Assembly (NCBI GenBank): GCA_000242815.2
Contig: AHHB01000031.1
Span: 1 to 64,000, forward strand
Direction of reading: 5' to 3'
DNA: 64,000 bases
From: Janthinobacterium lividum PAMC 25724
GTDB lineage: Bacteria > Pseudomonadota > Gammaproteobacteria > Burkholderiales > Burkholderiaceae_D
The notes under the pieces were generated by a model. It was not told the origin of the DNA and did no database searches. It saw only the letters and a list, made by a program, of their open reading frames with translations. This document shows positions 45,081-54,178 of this stretch, piece by piece; position 1 is the first letter of the stretch; every line of letters begins with the position of its first letter. The position numbers were made by a program, and so were the translations under genes.

Positions 45081-45590
45081 ATGACACAAAATAACGAAAC
45101 CGCGATCCTGGCCGGCGGCTGCTTCTGGGGTGTGCAGGACTTGCTGCGTCGCTATCCGGGCGTGATCGCCACGCGCGTAGGCTACAGCGGCGGCGACGTG
45201 GCCAACGCCACCTACCGCAACCACGGCACGCATGCGGAGGCCATCGAGATCATTTTCGATCCGCACACCATCAGCTACCGCAAGATCCTGGAGTTTTTCT
45301 TCCAGATCCACGACCCCAGCACGGAAGAGCGCCAGGGCAATGACCGTGGCACGAGCTACCGCTCGGCCATCTTTTACACCAGCGACGAGCAAAAGCGCGT
45401 GGCCGAAGCGACCATCCGCGATGTCGACGCTTCCGGCCTCTGGCCCGGCAAGGTGGTGACGCAAGTGGCGCCAGCCGGCCCGTTCTGGGAAGCGGAAGCG
45501 GAACACCAGGATTATCTGCAGCGCTTGCCGCACGGCTACACCTGCCACTACATCCGGCCGGACTGGGTCTTGCCGCAGCGTCAGCAATAA
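45081..45590 (+). CDS. msrA: Peptide methionine-S-sulfoxide reductase MsrA
   Basis: The 169-aa enzyme repairs methionine-S-sulfoxide. The active-site motif G-C14-F-W-G is near the N-terminus, followed by [42 protein letters not shown], and [15 protein letters not shown] at 45067-45071 is too close to ATG 45072 and nine bases before ATG 45081 ([13 protein letters not shown]), which I choose. It is probably cotranscribed with the MBL-fold gene. Confidence 0.95.
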   Translation: MTQNNETAILAGGCFWGVQDLLRRYPGVIATRVGYSGGDVANATYRNHGTHAEAIEIIFDPHTISYRKILEFFFQIHDPSTEERQGNDRGTSYRSAIFYTSDEQKRVAEATIRDVDASGLWPGKVVTQVAPAGPFWEAEAEHQDYLQRLPHGYTCHYIRPDWVLPQRQQ

Positions 45591-45957
45591 AGGCTAGCTC
45601 GGCAGGGCAGATGCGCAGCGCTGCGAGGTGGGCGATGAACAGCCATCGCGCCCGCCGGCTGTTCAAAAGGCGCTTGCGCGCAGCAGCATCGCGGCACTCC
45701 AGCCAGCACCATTGTTTGCGCCAGATCTAAGGCCGCATGCCGCATTCATGGCAGGGTGCCCCGCATATTGGGGAATGCAGAAAAACCCTGGAATTCAAGG
45801 CAATAATGTGAGTATATTGATACGAAAACACAGGCTATGCTGTCGCTAGAGTGTTGATGCGCCCAAGCGCCATCAGCATGGCTGATAGCCAGTGCCTGTC
45901 GCCGCGCGCGATCTCTCTTTTCATGGCTCAGTAACCATTTCCCCAAAGGAGTTCATT
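45591..45957. other. Intergenic region msrA/DUF1842 gene
   Basis: These 367 bp have no credible gene. The segment 45770-45850 is AT-richer and probably holds the promoter of the DUF1842 gene. Confidence 0.45.
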
Positions 45958-46356
45958 GTGTCTTCATCTGAACTGAATGCGGTAGAACATGTCTATCTGA
46001 TCGCCGGCAATCTCGGACTGCCCGGTGCACCTATCCTGAATCTGGCCCTGTTTTACCATCCCGACGATGGCAGTGTCAGCGGTGAAGCCCTGATTACGCA
46101 GTCGATCGCGCCGCCGCATGGCCGCGTGGTGATCCGTCCCGTTAGCGGTCCCGTGCATGGCCTGGGCTTGGGTAAAGCTACGCGCGTGTTCAGCCTGACT
46201 GGCGAATACGTGGTGTCCGTGCCGCCACCGGCCATAGGCAGCTACCTGGCCAAGTTCGAAGCGACATTTGTGACGGATAACAACTGGAGCGGCCACGGTT
46301 CCTTCAGTTATGGCAACCAGAAGATCGACAACGTGCCCATCGCGAAACGCGGCTAG
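45958..46356 (+). CDS. DUF1842 domain protein
   Basis: The 132-aa protein matches the DUF1842 family: VYLIAGNLGLPGAPILNLAL, DGSVSGEALITQSIAPP, FSLTGEYVVSVPPPAIGSYL and NWSGHGSFSYGNQKIDNVPI. It is a small beta-rich domain without signal peptide and of unknown role. The GTG start at 45958 follows a strong AAAGGAG; no ATG in frame gives the conserved N-terminus. It appears monocistronic. Confidence 0.8.
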   Translation: MSSSELNAVEHVYLIAGNLGLPGAPILNLALFYHPDDGSVSGEALITQSIAPPHGRVVIRPVSGPVHGLGLGKATRVFSLTGEYVVSVPPPAIGSYLAKFEATFVTDNNWSGHGSFSYGNQKIDNVPIAKRG

Positions 46357-46375
46357 TGTTTTTGGCCAACGGACA

Positions 46376-46489
46376 ATGTTGCGAGCACGCTTGGCCTTGC
46401 GGGTCATGGGCGCCATCGGCCAGGGTGACGTGGCGCAGCGCTTGCTGTGCCAGGTCGGCCTGGCCATCGCCCTGGCGGTGAGCGCATGA
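46376..46489 (+). CDS. Short ORF overlapping the hmgA start (possible leader peptide)
   Basis: A 37-codon ORF begins [20 protein letters not shown] and ends with a hydrophobic LAIALAVSA. Its TGA overlaps the hmgA ATG as ATGA, the classic coupling arrangement. It could be a leader peptide or the last piece of a lost gene; GC-rich DNA also yields such ORFs by chance. Confidence 0.3.
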   Translation: MLRARLALRVMGAIGQGDVAQRLLCQVGLAIALAVSA

Positions 46490-47790
46490 CAGGCGCCGGC
46501 TACCAAAGCGGCTTTGGCAATGAATTTGCCACGCAAGCGGCGCCCGGCGCCTTGCCGCAGGGACAAAACTCGCCGCAGCAGGCTCCCCTGGGCCTGTATG
46601 CGGAGCAATTGTCGGGCACGGCGTTCACGGCGCCGCGCGCGCAGAACCGGCGCTCTTGGCTATATCGCATCCGCCCGGCGTGCCAGCATCGCCCATTTAC
46701 CCTACTCGACAATAGCCGTATCGTCAGCGATTTCCATGCCATGCCGCCCACGCCGCCGAACCAGCTGCGCTGGGACCCGCTGCCGCTGCCCGACAGCAGT
46801 ACGCCGGTCGATTTTATCGACGGCTGGCAAACCATGGCCGGCAATGGCAGCGCCGAAGCGATGAGCGGCTGTGCCATCCATGTGTATGCGGCTAACAGCG
46901 CCATGCAGCGTTTCTTTTATTCGGCTGATGGTGAATTGCTGGTCGTGCCGCAGGAAGGGCGGCTGGCGATTGCCACCGAACTGGGCTTGCTCGAGCTGGA
47001 GCCGCAGGAAATCGCCGTCATCCCGCGCGGCGTGCGCTTTCGCGTGACCTTGCCCGACGGCCAGGCGCGCGGCTATGTGTGCGAAAACTTCGGCACGGCG
47101 TTTCGTTTGCCCGACTTGGGGCCCATCGGCTCGAATGGCTTGGCGAACGCGCGCGATTTCCTTACGCCGCACGCGGCCTACGAGGATATCGATGGCGAGT
47201 GCATGTTGGTGGCCAAGTTTTGCGGTCATCTGTGGCAGACAACGCTCGACCACTCGCCGCTGGACGTGGTGGCCTGGCACGGCAATTATGCGCCGTACAA
47301 ATACGATTTGCGCCGTTTTAACACCATCGGCTCGATCAGCTACGATCATCCGGACCCGTCGATCTTTCTCGTGCTGCAAGCACCGAGCGAAAATCCGCTC
47401 TTCGGCGCCATCGACTTCGCCATCTTCCCGCCGCGCTGGCTGGCCGCCGAACATACGTTCAGGCCGCCGTGGTTCCACCGCAATGTGGCCAGCGAGTTCA
47501 TGGGACTGATCCACGGCGTGTACGACGCCAAGGCGGCTGGCTTCGTGCCCGGTGGGGCCAGCTTGCACAACTGCATGTCCGGCCACGGTCCCGATGCGCA
47601 AACGTTCGAACGCGCCTCCCACAGTGACACCTCGGCGCCGGCAAAGGTGGCCGACACCATGGCCTTCATGTTCGAGACGCGCACCATCCTCAAGCCCACG
47701 CCCTTCGCCCTGGCCAGCGAACTGCTGCAAAACGACTATTATGCGTGCTGGCAAGGCTTGCGCAAGCATTTTGCTGCGCATCAGCCTTAA
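46486..47790 (+). CDS. hmgA: Homogentisate 1,2-dioxygenase
   Basis: The 434-aa enzyme cleaves homogentisate to maleylacetoacetate in tyrosine/phenylalanine breakdown. It begins with the characteristic [26 protein letters not shown] and contains [14 protein letters not shown] [42 protein letters not shown] and [20 protein letters not shown] with the iron-site His/Glu region, then [19 protein letters not shown]. Fumarylacetoacetase and isomerase genes are not adjacent. ATG 46486 overlaps a short upstream ORF. Loss of this enzyme typically leads to brown pyomelanin. Confidence 0.96.
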   Translation: MTGAGYQSGFGNEFATQAAPGALPQGQNSPQQAPLGLYAEQLSGTAFTAPRAQNRRSWLYRIRPACQHRPFTLLDNSRIVSDFHAMPPTPPNQLRWDPLPLPDSSTPVDFIDGWQTMAGNGSAEAMSGCAIHVYAANSAMQRFFYSADGELLVVPQEGRLAIATELGLLELEPQEIAVIPRGVRFRVTLPDGQARGYVCENFGTAFRLPDLGPIGSNGLANARDFLTPHAAYEDIDGECMLVAKFCGHLWQTTLDHSPLDVVAWHGNYAPYKYDLRRFNTIGSISYDHPDPSIFLVLQAPSENPLFGAIDFAIFPPRWLAAEHTFRPPWFHRNVASEFMGLIHGVYDAKAAGFVPGGASLHNCMSGHGPDAQTFERASHSDTSAPAKVADTMAFMFETRTILKPTPFALASELLQNDYYACWQGLRKHFAAHQP

Positions 47791-48000
47791 GTCCAACCGT
47801 CGTCACCCAGAGCGCCCCGACGCAGAGTTTCTTGTGCAGGGTCTTTGCCGTTTTTACGAGCAATCGTGGGTTGCCGAAAATTATTGCCGAAATTCATAGG
47901 TGCGCCCTGAGCAAGTGCCAAGCGTGCTCTACAATTATGCATCGTGCGCATCTGCGCCATTTCAATTGTATGCATAGTATGTGAAGGGAATGATAAGCCT

Positions 48001-50706
48001 GTGACTTCCAAGCAGATCAAGATCGCCGCCACCGTCGTCGTGGCACTCGCCGCCGGGGCCGGCATGTATCGCTACACCCGTCCTGCCGCCACCGCCACGG
48101 CGCAGGCGCCCGTCTCGGGCAACCCGGCCGCCGCGCCGCAATCCGGCGTTGATGCGGCCGCCGTGGCCAGCGATCTGCGCGACTTGCTGGGCAATTTCCG
48201 CAAGATCATCGTGTTGCTGGCCGATGAGCAAAGCTTGGCGGAAGGCGCGCGCGACGAGGCGAGAAAAGTGGGGCAGGCGCTGTTCCATGAAAACCAGGAA
48301 CGCATCGCCAAGCTCGACGCCGCGCTGGACCAACTGACGGCGCCCACCAATCCCGGCCGCTTCGAGGCGCTTGATGGTCTGTTGACGTATATCGAATCGG
48401 CCCCCGGCCTGTTTGACGCGGACCGCCTGGCTTTTCGCGAACTGCTACAAAGCATGCTGGCCCACGTAGCCAAGGATAGCTCCTTGCCAGCAATCAAGCT
48501 GCACAAGCGCATTTCCGAGGATCTCGACGCGCTGGGCGAGATCGAGCGTCATTACGAGAAGGAAATCCGACAAATCTTCGGCAACCTGGGCCAGCGCGCC
48601 ATCGAACTCAAGCGCGAGCGCTGGGACGATTACGTGGCGCAACTGAAAAAGCTGTACAGCCGCGAGCAGATCCTCAAGGAAAATGGCATCATCGTACCCT
48701 ACACGGTGCCGCCGGCCGCGCCGTCAGCCGGCACGGTGCCTGAAGTGAAGCCGGCGCCAAAAAAAGATGAGGCGGAAATCTTTGGCCTGGGTTTGCCGAA
48801 GAAAACCATCGTGCTGACCTTTGACGACGGCCCGCACCGTCGTTACACGGAAGAAATCAGCGCCATCTTGAAACAATATGGCGTGCCGGCCGTCTTCTTC
48901 AGCGTGGGGCGCAACCTCGGTAGCCTGGACGCGCAAGGGCGCGCCAAGCTCAATGCAGGCGCGCAAGTGAGCCGCAAGCTGATGCAAGAGGGCTATGCCG
49001 TGGGCAACCATAGTTTTAGCCATGCACAATTGTCAAAACAGACGGGCGACAAGCTGAAAGGCGAAATCCTCGGCACCGATACCCTGTTGAAAGCTATCAG
49101 CCCCGAGCGGGCCGCGCTGTTCCGTTTTCCGTATGGCGCGCGCAATAGTGAAGGCATGGCCGCGCTGGCCGACGCCCAGTTGAAATCCGTGATGTGGAAT
49201 ATCGATTCACTGGACTGGGCCGACCCCGTGCCGAGCTCGATCACGAATCGCGTGCTGGCCTCGGTCGACAAGGCGGGACGCGGCATCGTCCTGTTCCACG
49301 ACATCCACGAACGCACGGTGAAAGCCTTGCCGGCCGTGCTCGACAAGCTGATTGCCGAAGGCTATCAATTTGCGGGCTGGGATGGCAGTAGTTTCCAGGT
49401 CGCCAACAGCACGGCGCCCGCGCCCGAAAAAGTTGCCGTGACGACTGGCTATGCCAATTCCTGGGCCGTGGTGATCGGCATCGACGATTATGCGAAGTGG
49501 CCGAAACTACACTATGCGGCGCGCGATGCGCAGGGCATGCGCGAAACCCTGATCGACAAATTCGCGTTCGCGCCCGAGCGCGTCGTGACCTTAAAGAATG
49601 GCGAAGCGACGCGCAACAACATCCTGGCTGCCTTCCATGACAAGCTGGCCCACGGCGGCGTGCAAAAGAATGACCGTATTTTCGTCTTCTTTGCCGGCCA
49701 CGGCGCCACGCGCAAGCTCAGCTCCGGGCGCGACCTCGGCTACATCGTGCCCGTCGATTCCGACCCGGCGCAGTTCGCCACGGATGCGATTGCCATGACG
49801 GAAATCCAGAATATCGCCGAATCGCTGACCGCCAAGCATGCGTTCTTCGTCATGGATGCCTGTTACAGCGGCCTGGGCCTGACGCGTGGCGCCGGTTCCA
49901 GCACGTTTTTGCGCGACAACGCCAAGCGCATAGGCCGGCAAATGCTGACGGCCGGCGGCGGCGACCAGTTAGTTGCCGATGGTGGGCCCAATGGTCATTC
50001 CGTGTTCACCTGGACTTTGCTGCAGGGCCTGGCGGGCAAGGGTGACCTGAACGGCGATGGTCTCATCACGGCCACGGAACTGGCGGCCTACGTGGCGCCG
50101 GCCGTGTCCAGCGTATCGAACCAAACCCCTGCGTTTGGCAGCTTGCCTGGTTCGGAAGGGGGAGATTTCGTCTTCGAATTGCAGAGCGAGACGGAATTTC
50201 TCAGCCCGAACACGACGCAGTTATCGACGCAAGCCATCGCCCTGAACAGCAAGCTCGATGCCAAGCCGCCAGCGGCCAGCGTGACGGTGAAGGATTTGCA
50301 GGGCGGCGAACAGACGATCGTCACGCCGGGCGCCGTGCCGACGTCCACGCGCCAGTTGGCGCAGCGGGCCAATGACCGTGGTTTGCAGTTGTATAAGGAG
50401 AAACAATATGTGGCGGCGGAAGCGCAATTTACGCAAGCGCTGAAATTGCGTCCCGATTTCGCGCTGGCGGCCAATAATCTGGGCTTTGTCTTTTACAAGC
50501 AGGAAAAATACCGCGAAGCGGCGCGCTGGTTTGAACATACGCTCAAAATCGACCCGTCGCGCGCCGTCGCCTACCTGAACCTGGGTGACGCCCATGCCAA
50601 GGCTGCCGATGTCGCCAAGGCCAAGGCTGCGTACAAAACCTATCTTGAGCTGGCGCCGATGTCTTCGACGGCGCCAGCCGTGCGGCAAAAGATGGAAAAA
50701 CTGTAA
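48001..50706 (+). CDS. Exported NodB deacetylase - caspase-like protease (C14) - TPR fusion protein
   Basis: The 901-aa product has an N-terminal membrane anchor or signal (8-22), a helical region (50-235) and a NodB polysaccharide-deacetylase domain (about 265-455: TFDDGP at 273-278, H337-SFS-H341, FRFPYG, LFHD). A caspase-like C14 domain follows (about 485-730) with catalytic H567 (FFAGHG) and C621 (MDACYSG). A perfect EF-hand loop with D682, N684, D686, G687, I689 and E693 suggests calcium control. Three TPR units (about 785-890) end the protein. Each module is complete. NodB domains act on envelope glycans, so the protease probably works in the periplasm. The start is GTG 48001, after GAAGGGA. 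It converges with the toxin-like operon, 21 bp apart. Confidence 0.88.
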   Translation: MTSKQIKIAATVVVALAAGAGMYRYTRPAATATAQAPVSGNPAAAPQSGVDAAAVASDLRDLLGNFRKIIVLLADEQSLAEGARDEARKVGQALFHENQERIAKLDAALDQLTAPTNPGRFEALDGLLTYIESAPGLFDADRLAFRELLQSMLAHVAKDSSLPAIKLHKRISEDLDALGEIERHYEKEIRQIFGNLGQRAIELKRERWDDYVAQLKKLYSREQILKENGIIVPYTVPPAAPSAGTVPEVKPAPKKDEAEIFGLGLPKKTIVLTFDDGPHRRYTEEISAILKQYGVPAVFFSVGRNLGSLDAQGRAKLNAGAQVSRKLMQEGYAVGNHSFSHAQLSKQTGDKLKGEILGTDTLLKAISPERAALFRFPYGARNSEGMAALADAQLKSVMWNIDSLDWADPVPSSITNRVLASVDKAGRGIVLFHDIHERTVKALPAVLDKLIAEGYQFAGWDGSSFQVANSTAPAPEKVAVTTGYANSWAVVIGIDDYAKWPKLHYAARDAQGMRETLIDKFAFAPERVVTLKNGEATRNNILAAFHDKLAHGGVQKNDRIFVFFAGHGATRKLSSGRDLGYIVPVDSDPAQFATDAIAMTEIQNIAESLTAKHAFFVMDACYSGLGLTRGAGSSTFLRDNAKRIGRQMLTAGGGDQLVADGGPNGHSVFTWTLLQGLAGKGDLNGDGLITATELAAYVAPAVSSVSNQTPAFGSLPGSEGGDFVFELQSETEFLSPNTTQLSTQAIALNSKLDAKPPAASVTVKDLQGGEQTIVTPGAVPTSTRQLAQRANDRGLQLYKEKQYVAAEAQFTQALKLRPDFALAANNLGFVFYKQEKYREAARWFEHTLKIDPSRAVAYLNLGDAHAKAADVAKAKAAYKTYLELAPMSSTAPAVRQKMEKL

Positions 50707-50727
50707 GCCATGTCTGCCATGCATCTG

Positions 50728-51990
50728 TCATGAGATAAACGAAGGAGCGCAACCTGCGCGTCCTTGATGCAGTAGCTGGTTGACGCTGGCCAGCAGGCTG
50801 GTGCCCGAGGTGGTGATGAAGCGGGCGCCGGCCATTTCCGCTTGCGTGCCGTAGTTGGCGAGCGTATCCTTGCTGCAATATACGATGATGGGCAGCTCCG
50901 GTTGCACTTGCCGTACCTCGCGCACTGTGCGCACGCCCGCATCCTTGAGCCTGCGGCCGTTTTCCACCCGCCCCATGTCCGTGATGAACAGGGCGTAGCG
51001 TTTTTGTTGCAGCATGGCCAGTGCCTGGCGGGTCGACACGGCCTGGTCCACCTTGATGTTTTCCCGTTCCAGTTGTTCCACCAGCAAGGTATTGTTGCGC
51101 GGATGGTCGTCCAGCCACAGCACCAGGCTCGATGGTTTTTGCGCCGTCGGCACGCCGGCCATGGCCGTCACGGCCGCGCCGCCATCGGGCGGATGGGCCA
51201 GCAGCAGCTGCGTGACGGCTTGCTGCATGTCGTCGAGTGACTTTTGCTGTAATCGGCTCAGTTCCGTCACTTCGATTTCCTTGCCGCTTTCCAGGCGCAC
51301 GGACTCATTTTTGACAAGGCTGTCGGCGCGCTTGATCATGATGGACAGGTAAATGCGCGTGAGCAGGTAGCCGATCAGGAAACCGTGCACGGAAAAAAAC
51401 AGCATGATGCCGCCCACCAGCGCCATGGCCGTGGGCATGTCCGTGGCCAGGCTGGGCGCGATGAAGGCGGCCATACTGTGCGCGCTGCCGGGCAAGCTTT
51501 TGAGCTCGATCAAGCCTACGCCGACGATGATCTTCGTCAACCAGTCCGACACCTCCACCAGGTTCGAATTGATTTCCATGGGTGTGGGCGTGCCCAAAAA
51601 CAGGGTATTGCTGGCGTTGTCGGCCGCCGCATCGGCGTTAGGCGCAGGTGGCTCGTCCGTGGGCCTAGCCTTGCCATTGGCCCGCTCGTCGGACGGCGCG
51701 GCGTTGACGGTGCCCAGTGGCAGGCTGCGCGGTATGCCGAACAGAAATCCCAGCAGCATGCCGCTGACGCAAAGGCCCATGCTCCACAGCAGCGCCGGTA
51801 CAGCGTGGTAGTACGGCGGCAGCAGGGCGCCCGCCATGACGGCCAGCAAGCCCGCCAGCAGGATGTATAGCAGGATGAATGGCAGCGCATCTTTCTTGCG
51901 CACCGCTGCCGGCGCACTGGCGCCGACGCTGCTGGTATCCGATTTGCCCACGGCCCCCCCCCAATAGATGCGGCATTGCACAAGCTGCAT
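50728..51990 (-). CDS. Membrane protein with C-terminal degenerate receiver (REC-like) domain
   Basis: The protein of about 420 aa has membrane helices near 37-58, 65-87, 150-163 (conserved-looking VSDWLTKIIVGVG) and 186-216, then a short coiled coil (about 235-265). A receiver-like domain (288-405) follows. The receiver keeps the acidic pair D294-D295 (LWLDDHP), phospho-acceptor position D338 (ITDMGR) and S373, but the invariant lysine is replaced by Thr/Ser (FITTSGT). It may be a phosphorylation-independent signal or scaffold module at the inner membrane. It is the last gene of the toxin-like operon, 78 bp after the previous one. The start is unclear: ATG 51990 or GTG 51951, on either side of a nine-G tract. 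Confidence 0.75.
   Translation of the reverse strand: MQLVQCRIYWGGAVGKSDTSSVGASAPAAVRKKDALPFILLYILLAGLLAVMAGALLPPYYHAVPALLWSMGLCVSGMLLGFLFGIPRSLPLGTVNAAPSDERANGKARPTDEPPAPNADAAADNASNTLFLGTPTPMEINSNLVEVSDWLTKIIVGVGLIELKSLPGSAHSMAAFIAPSLATDMPTAMALVGGIMLFFSVHGFLIGYLLTRIYLSIMIKRADSLVKNESVRLESGKEIEVTELSRLQQKSLDDMQQAVTQLLLAHPPDGGAAVTAMAGVPTAQKPSSLVLWLDDHPRNNTLLVEQLERENIKVDQAVSTRQALAMLQQKRYALFITDMGRVENGRRLKDAGVRTVREVRQVQPELPIIVYCSKDTLANYGTQAEMAGARFITTSGTSLLASVNQLLHQGRAGCAPSFIS
51954..51962 (-). repeat. Nine-G homopolymer at the start of the membrane-REC gene
   Basis: Nine C residues on the plus strand read as G9 on the coding strand, between ATG 51990 and GTG 51951. Slippage would shift the frame from the ATG but not from the GTG, so it could switch expression. 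It may alternatively act as a G-rich ribosome-binding site. Confidence 0.6.
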
Positions 51991-52068
51991 ATGCGCATCA
52001 TAGGCAGTAGGGCGGCCGTGGCATTGAGACGGCGCAAAGCGGCGACATCGCGCCAGTGTCAGTCTTTG

Positions 52069-53091
52069 TCAGCCGCCTCCTTGCGCCAGCGCCGATTCGC
52101 GCGCCACCCGCGTATAGGCATTGGCCAGGTCGTGCCATTGCTGTTTCGCCGCATTCAGGTGCAGCCGCTCGAGGAAACTGCCCAGCTTGTCGTTCTGCTC
52201 CGCCTTGAGCAGGTCGAGGATGGATTGCATGTCGGTCTGCGAGGTGACGACAGCGCCCAGCAGTGCTGCCAGGCCGGTCTCGGCGCCGCGGCTGCTGCTA
52301 TCGAGCTGCTGGAACGCTGCCGAGATGCTTAGGATCGAACGCTTGAACTCGTCGCGGATGGCGTTGAACTTTTGCGGCAAGCCATCCTGGCAGTGATGCG
52401 ACTGGGCCGCCTGTTCAATCTGCCGCAGCGCTTCCTGGGCCGAGCGGTCGGCACCCTCGATGGCCAGGCGGATCTGTTCGTGATAGGCGCTTTGCTGCTG
52501 CAGCGACACCGCCAGCGCCTGCGTGCCCGCCTTCAGCTGGGCCGAACTGCGCTCCATGTCGCTGCTCAGCTGTTGCAGCGCCTGCGTCGCCGTTTGCCGC
52601 TGCTCGTCGTTGGGCCCGATTCCCTGGCGAATCTGCTCCTGCACCGCCAGCACGCGGTCGGCGTTCGCGTCAAAGGCGCGGCTAAAGGCTGGCAAGCTGT
52701 CTATCCACGCCTGGGTGGGAGCATAGGTCGCGCCCAGGTTGCCCGCATCGCGTTCGGCGCGGGCCAGCACTTGATCGAGCTCGTTGCGCGTCCATGTGAA
52801 ATCGACATTTTGCGACCATGTTTCCGTGGTCGTCTTGGTGCACATGCCAAGGCCCCACCACGCGTGCTCACTGCACCAGCTGCACTGCGTCGACAGCGGG
52901 TACGGTCCCAGAGGCTGGCGTACGGCATTGCGCATATTGGCCACTTCGCGCTGGAATTGCGCCAGTTGGCGCAGCGCGTTTTCCAGCGCGGCGGTATTGC
53001 TGTTTTGCGCCATGGCGGGCGCATGCAGCAGTCCCAGCGCCAGAGTGGCCATGGCCAGCAGATGCAGCAGGCGTGCGACGGCGCGCATCAT
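52069..53091 (-). CDS. Exported long-helical protein, operon component 4
   Basis: The 340-aa precursor has a clear signal peptide (LLHLLAMATLALGLLHAPAM, cleaved before AQNSN). The mature part is predicted by eye to be almost all helix with long amphipathic stretches. A cysteine-rich loop, TQCSWCSEHAWWGLGMC near residue 70, and a C-terminal AAKQQWHDLANAY resemble the Ala-x-x-x-Trp helix of ClyA/HBL-like alpha-pore-formers. I do not recognise a named family. ATG 53091 overlaps the stop of the preceding gene as ATGA (alternative ATG 53100), so translation is coupled. It probably works in the periplasm or outside the cell with the other operon products. Confidence 0.75.
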   Translation of the reverse strand: MMRAVARLLHLLAMATLALGLLHAPAMAQNSNTAALENALRQLAQFQREVANMRNAVRQPLGPYPLSTQCSWCSEHAWWGLGMCTKTTTETWSQNVDFTWTRNELDQVLARAERDAGNLGATYAPTQAWIDSLPAFSRAFDANADRVLAVQEQIRQGIGPNDEQRQTATQALQQLSSDMERSSAQLKAGTQALAVSLQQQSAYHEQIRLAIEGADRSAQEALRQIEQAAQSHHCQDGLPQKFNAIRDEFKRSILSISAAFQQLDSSSRGAETGLAALLGAVVTSQTDMQSILDLLKAEQNDKLGSFLERLHLNAAKQQWHDLANAYTRVARESALAQGGG

Positions 53092-54107
53092 GGCTGCCAT
53101 CCCGTCGCGTTGGGCGGCGCGGGGAAGTCGAGCAGCGCGTTGCTGGCGTAGCGTTGCGCGGCGACGATGAGCGCCTGCCACAGGGGAAAGGCGTTGGCGC
53201 TGGCCAGTGTTTGCGCCAGCCAGCTGTCGTTGCCCAGTTCCGCGTCGCTGGCATCAGCCGCCAGCTGGGTCGTACCGGAACCGAGAGCACTCCACGCGGT
53301 GCGCAAGCCGTCCAGCCAATGGATTAGCTCATCGATAGCCGCTTCCAGCCAGCCGCTATTGGCCAGCAGCAGGTTGACGCCTTCCAGTTGTAGTCGCAGC
53401 TGTTCGGACAGCGCCGTGTCGCGCGCCAGCTGCTCGCGCAAGGCGTGCAACTGCGCCTCCAGTTCCTTTTTCTTGTGCCCGCTGAACAGTCCCAGGTGCG
53501 CCAATTGTTCCTCTATCGATGCGATGGCTGCCAGCAAGCCCCCCAGCGCCTCTTGCTGCGCCTGCAGATCGGTGCCCGTCTGTGTTGCCAGCATGGCCAG
53601 CGCCGCATTCGCCGGCAAGACGCCATCCTTCCAGCTGTTCAAGCCTTGTCGCAGGGGGGCAATGGACGCGCGCGCTTCTTCCACCATCGGTCCCAGCGCA
53701 TGCAGTACTTCGCGCCTGTCGCTGGCGACAACACCGGCCTCGAGCAGTGATTGTTGATACGACAGCATGCTGGCAGCCGAACTTTTCAGGTGCAAGACAA
53801 ACCACACCAGGGCCGCGTACAGCATGGCCGGCCGCGTGTCCTGCGCCAGGGCGTCAGGCGATGTGGCCAGCAGGGCACGCAAGCTTTTCGGCGTGCCAAA
53901 GCGGGCAGCCTCATCCGCTACGGCTTGCGCCGCCGCTGCCAGCGGCTTGTCCGGACCGGGCTGCTGCTTGTCCGCCTGAACGATGTAGTACGTGAGGTGA
54001 TCCCAGGCGCTGCTGCCTTCAAACGCCAGATGGGGATTGCCATCATCAACCGGTTGCCACAGTGCCGCCTGTTGCACTGCCAGCGGATATCCGAATTGTC
54101 TCGACAT
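53088..54107 (-). CDS. Alpha-xenorhabdolysin-like helical protein without membrane hairpin, operon component 3
   Basis: The 339-aa protein shares with the two upstream products an N-terminal motif ARFGTPKSLRALLATSPDAL (69-88) followed by VW (101-102). It also shares a C-terminal WLA...W-AL...LLDF arrangement (296-328). Its middle has long coiled coils (about 185-245, HKKKELEAQLHALREQLARD) but no hydrophobic hairpin. In two-part toxins XaxAB/YaxAB the partner subunits differ in just such membrane elements, so this may be the B-like or soluble component; the match is structural in style, not secure. No signal peptide is seen. AAGG lies nine bases before ATG 54107. A strong hairpin (54143-54174) lies in its leader. 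Confidence 0.7.
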   Translation of the reverse strand: MSRQFGYPLAVQQAALWQPVDDGNPHLAFEGSSAWDHLTYYIVQADKQQPGPDKPLAAAAQAVADEAARFGTPKSLRALLATSPDALAQDTRPAMLYAALVWFVLHLKSSAASMLSYQQSLLEAGVVASDRREVLHALGPMVEEARASIAPLRQGLNSWKDGVLPANAALAMLATQTGTDLQAQQEALGGLLAAIASIEEQLAHLGLFSGHKKKELEAQLHALREQLARDTALSEQLRLQLEGVNLLLANSGWLEAAIDELIHWLDGLRTAWSALGSGTTQLAADASDAELGNDSWLAQTLASANAFPLWQALIVAAQRYASNALLDFPAPPNATGWQP

Positions 54108-54142
54108 GGTGTTTGCCTTTCTGTATGCCAACGATCGGTATG

Positions 54143-54174
54143 TTTGCCCCCCGGTGCCTGAACCGGGGGGCAAA
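54143..54174 (-). repeat. 13-bp-stem hairpin inside the toxin-like operon
   Basis: TTTGCCCCCCGGT (54143-54155) and ACCGGGGGGCAAA (54162-54174) pair perfectly around a 6-nt loop, between the stop of component 2 and the start of component 3. No U-run follows on the minus strand, so it is more likely an mRNA processing or stability element setting subunit ratios than a full terminator. Confidence 0.8.
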
Positions 54175-54178
54175 GTCA

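Noticed and set aside
45628-45849. A 73-aa plus-strand ORF between msrA and the DUF1842 gene
   Set aside because: Mixed composition, no ribosome site and it runs through the AT-rich promoter-like region.
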